7,507 nt of DNA from Facklamia sp964471435. GTDB taxonomy: Bacteria > Bacillota > Bacilli > Lactobacillales > Aerococcaceae. The notes beneath the pieces were generated by a model. It had not been told where the DNA came from and searched no databases. It worked only from the letters and a program-made list of their open reading frames with translations. Of this stretch, positions 6,139 to 7,507 are shown in pieces; position 1 is the first letter of the stretch, and each line of letters begins with the position of its first letter. The DNA lies in the NCBI GenBank assembly GCA_964471435.1, contig CAYYGA010000065.1:1-7507 (forward strand), written 5' to 3'. Made by a program: the position numbers and the translations under genes.

Positions 6139-6702
6139 ATGAAAAATTTAGATTTAAGAGTCCAAAAAACTTATAAGGCACTGATTGAAAACTTTGAAGA
6201 ATTATTGAAAGAAAAGGAGTTTGAAAATATTTCTGTCAAAGAACTATGCGATGCCGCTATGATCCGGCGCCCCACTTTTTATACACATTTCATAGACAAA
6301 TATGACTTTCTGACCTTCTTCATTAAATATAAGATGAATATTATCTTTGATTACGCCATTCAACATTTAGATGATGAAAAAGACAACTTCTTTATTTTAG
6401 TTTTCCAACAACTACTGAATGAGTCCGATAATGTCTTATACCTGATTTTCAGCCTTCAGTTAAATGCCGATATCATCATCGAATTAAAAAGCATTCAAGA
6501 ATACGGGCAAAAGATGTTAAAAAACCATGTTAAATCAGCCAATGGCATTAGTAGCACTGCCATGGAGGCTGATTACAAAAGTCAAATTATTATGGGTATA
6601 ACGATTCAATCCGTTTATTGGTATAAAAAAAATCAAGACAAAATTAAGCAAGAAGATGCGATTGAGTTGTATAAAGAGACCTTGGAGAGTGTTTTTAACT
6701 AG
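6139..6702 (+). CDS. TetR/AcrR-family transcriptional regulator
   Basis: This gene encodes 187 residues from ATG 6139 to TAG 6700-6702. The AAGGAG at 6121-6126 sits 12 nt from the ATG, slightly long, but no better start exists. Residues about 8-57 are a TetR DNA-binding domain: a first helix (RVQKTYKALIENFEELL), then FENISVKELCDAAMIRRPTFYTHFIDKYDFL, where ISVKELCDAAMIRRPTFYTHF is the helix-turn-helix and the FYTHF/KYDFL end is characteristic. Residues about 58-187 are all-helical and would form the dimerisation and ligand-binding part, which is not conserved enough to reveal the ligand. The gene is divergent from the ABC exporter operon and shares a 187-bp promoter region with it. It is therefore most likely a repressor of the exporter and of itself, released by the exported compound. 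The helix-turn-helix is clear; the target is inferred from context. Confidence 0.9.
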   Translation: MKNLDLRVQKTYKALIENFEELLKEKEFENISVKELCDAAMIRRPTFYTHFIDKYDFLTFFIKYKMNIIFDYAIQHLDDEKDNFFILVFQQLLNESDNVLYLIFSLQLNADIIIELKSIQEYGQKMLKNHVKSANGISSTAMEADYKSQIIMGITIQSVYWYKKNQDKIKQEDAIELYKETLESVFN

Positions 6703-6808
6703 GGTTATTGGTTAGCTATTATAAGATGAAGAATAGAGCGACTCTTATTAAGTTGCATTAAATATAGTTTCTGAAATCAATCTTACAGAAAAAATAAAAT
6801 CCTATTAG

Positions 6809-6837
6809 TTGAACATTTTTCCAGATATGACTACTAT
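6809..6837 (+). promoter_or_regulatory. Candidate promoter of the aquaporin gene
   Basis: TTGAAC (6809-6814) is followed after 17 bp by TACTAT (6832-6837), with five and four consensus bases respectively (TACTAT differs from TATAAT at two positions). The expected start near 6844 leaves a leader of about 57 nt that contains a small hairpin at 6850-6866. This supports independent transcription from the TetR gene, whose stop lies nearly 200 nt upstream. Confidence 0.4.
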
Positions 6838-6849
6838 AGATATGAAGAA

Positions 6850-6872
6850 TCTCTATGAATGAGAGAATTTTT
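6850..6872 (+). other. Small hairpin with T-run in the aquaporin leader
   Basis: TCTCT (6850-6854) pairs with AGAGA (6862-6866) across a 7-nt loop and is followed after one base by five Ts (6868-6872). It could be a weak terminator for readthrough from the TetR gene, or a leader structure of the aquaporin transcript. With only five pairs it may have no function. Confidence 0.22.
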
Positions 6873-6900
6873 AATACAGTTATAAAAAGGAGATTGTCTT

Positions 6901-7507
6901 ATGTGGAAGAAAGCAGTCGCAGAATTTATGGGTACCTTATTTTTAGTCTTAATCGGTACCGGTGCAGTCGTTTTTGAAGTCGGTATGGTAGGTGTTGCGC
7001 TGGCTTTTGGATTCATCTTTATCGCCATGGCTTATAGTATCGGAACGATTTCCGGGGCCCATGTTAATCCGGCGGTCAGTATTGCTATGTTTGTCAACGG
7101 CCGTATGAGTTTCACGGAATTCATGGTGTATGTGATTGCCCAGTTAGTCGGTGCAGTGGCCGGTTCAGCCATCTTGCAGTATATCCTTACCCAGATGGGA
7201 TCCGATGCCACTAATCTAGGCGCTACAGTTTTAGCCGATGGTCTAAGTGTCTCGGGCGGATTTATAATTGAACTTGTCTTAACTTTCTTGTTTGTACTGG
7301 TGATTGTTGCTGCTACAGGTAAAAAAGGTGACCCTCATTTAGCGGGTATGGTAATCGGAGTTACTTTAACTGCCTTGATTTTGATGGGCGGAACAACCAC
7401 AGGGGTTTCTTTAAACCCAGCCCGTAGTTTAGGACCTGCCCTTCTGATGGGTGGTACTGCTTTATCGCAGTTATGGTTATATATTGTATCCCCTCTTTTA
7501 GCGGGTG
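6901..7507 (+). CDS. Aquaporin / MIP-family channel, 3' end beyond window
   Basis: The frame opens at ATG 6901, with AAGGAG at 6887-6892 and an 8-nt spacer, and is still open at the window edge (202 codons visible). It begins WKKAVAEFMGTLFLVLIGTG, a typical MIP first helix with the AEF(x)GT motif. It carries both pore-forming NPA boxes: SGAHVNPAVS (NPA 56-58) and SLNPARSLGPA (NPA 172-174), plus the arginine R175 of the selectivity filter. Five helices and both half-helices are visible; only the last helix or so is missing. By alignment with E. coli AqpZ, the filter positions F43/H174/T183/R189 become F36/I160/V169/R175, so the usual histidine is replaced by isoleucine. The family conducts water and, in some members, glycerol or other small neutral solutes across the cell membrane. 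The short length and VALAFG segment look more like aquaporin than the larger glycerol facilitators, but the solute cannot be fixed. It probably has its own promoter. Confidence 0.9.
   Translation, partial: MWKKAVAEFMGTLFLVLIGTGAVVFEVGMVGVALAFGFIFIAMAYSIGTISGAHVNPAVSIAMFVNGRMSFTEFMVYVIAQLVGAVAGSAILQYILTQMGSDATNLGATVLADGLSVSGGFIIELVLTFLFVLVIVAATGKKGDPHLAGMVIGVTLTALILMGGTTTGVSLNPARSLGPALLMGGTALSQLWLYIVSPLLAG

Noticed and set aside
6732..6749. Possible terminator after the TetR gene (AATAGAG / CTCTTATT)
   Set aside because: The stem has a bulge, few GC pairs and no following T-run. I could not identify a convincing terminator for the TetR gene.
6834..7028. Minus-strand 64-codon open frame overlapping the aquaporin start
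   Set aside because: It is antisense to the conserved aquaporin N-terminus, low in complexity, and has no convincing ribosome binding site.

Overview
This window looks like chromosomal DNA from a low-GC Gram-positive bacterium, most likely a member of the Lactobacillales. The basis is AT-rich sequence, strong AAGGAG-type ribosome binding sites, TTG and GTG starts, overlapping genes, and proteins of Listeria/lactic-acid-bacterium type. The genus cannot be fixed from sequence alone; Aerococcaceae or Carnobacteriaceae relatives are a reasonable guess. The window comes from a draft assembly: a run of exactly 100 N (2712-2811) marks a scaffold gap of unknown true length.

Layout. Positions 1-2043 (+ strand) hold the 3' part of an FAD/NAD(P)-binding oxidoreductase-like protein and two small membrane proteins without a recognised function. 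The first of these two lacks a convincing start codon. The second is preceded by a duplicated ribosome-binding-site/start unit. Positions 2044-2240 carry no gene but contain a strong intrinsic terminator reading leftwards. Positions 2241-2702 (- strand) encode a Dps/ferritin-like protein. The gap follows, and beyond it an ABC-2 permease that is cut by the gap (2812-4133, -). An open frame appears to run through the gap and would fuse permease and Dps into one protein; this is an artefact of the placeholder Ns.

Upstream of the permease on the same strand lie two tandem, clearly paralogous ABC ATPases (4133-5026 and 5013-5951). The three ABC genes overlap end to start (14 nt and 1 nt), so they are read as a translationally coupled operon: two different ATPase subunits and one permease with a very large acidic extracellular insertion. 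Divergent from them is a TetR-family regulator (6139-6702, +). The 187-bp intergenic region holds promoter-like elements facing both ways that overlap, with an imperfect palindrome between them. This is the classic arrangement of a TetR-controlled exporter that responds to its substrate.

The window ends in an aquaporin-family channel gene (6901-7507, +, cut by the window edge) with its own promoter-like sequence. Its predicted selectivity filter differs from that of AqpZ.

I see no tRNA, rRNA, CRISPR array, insertion sequence or prophage gene. The most interesting material is the coupled ATPase-ATPase-permease-TetR module with its repeat-containing extracellular domain. It belongs to a recognisable general type (ABC-2 exporter), but its substrate cannot be told from the sequence.
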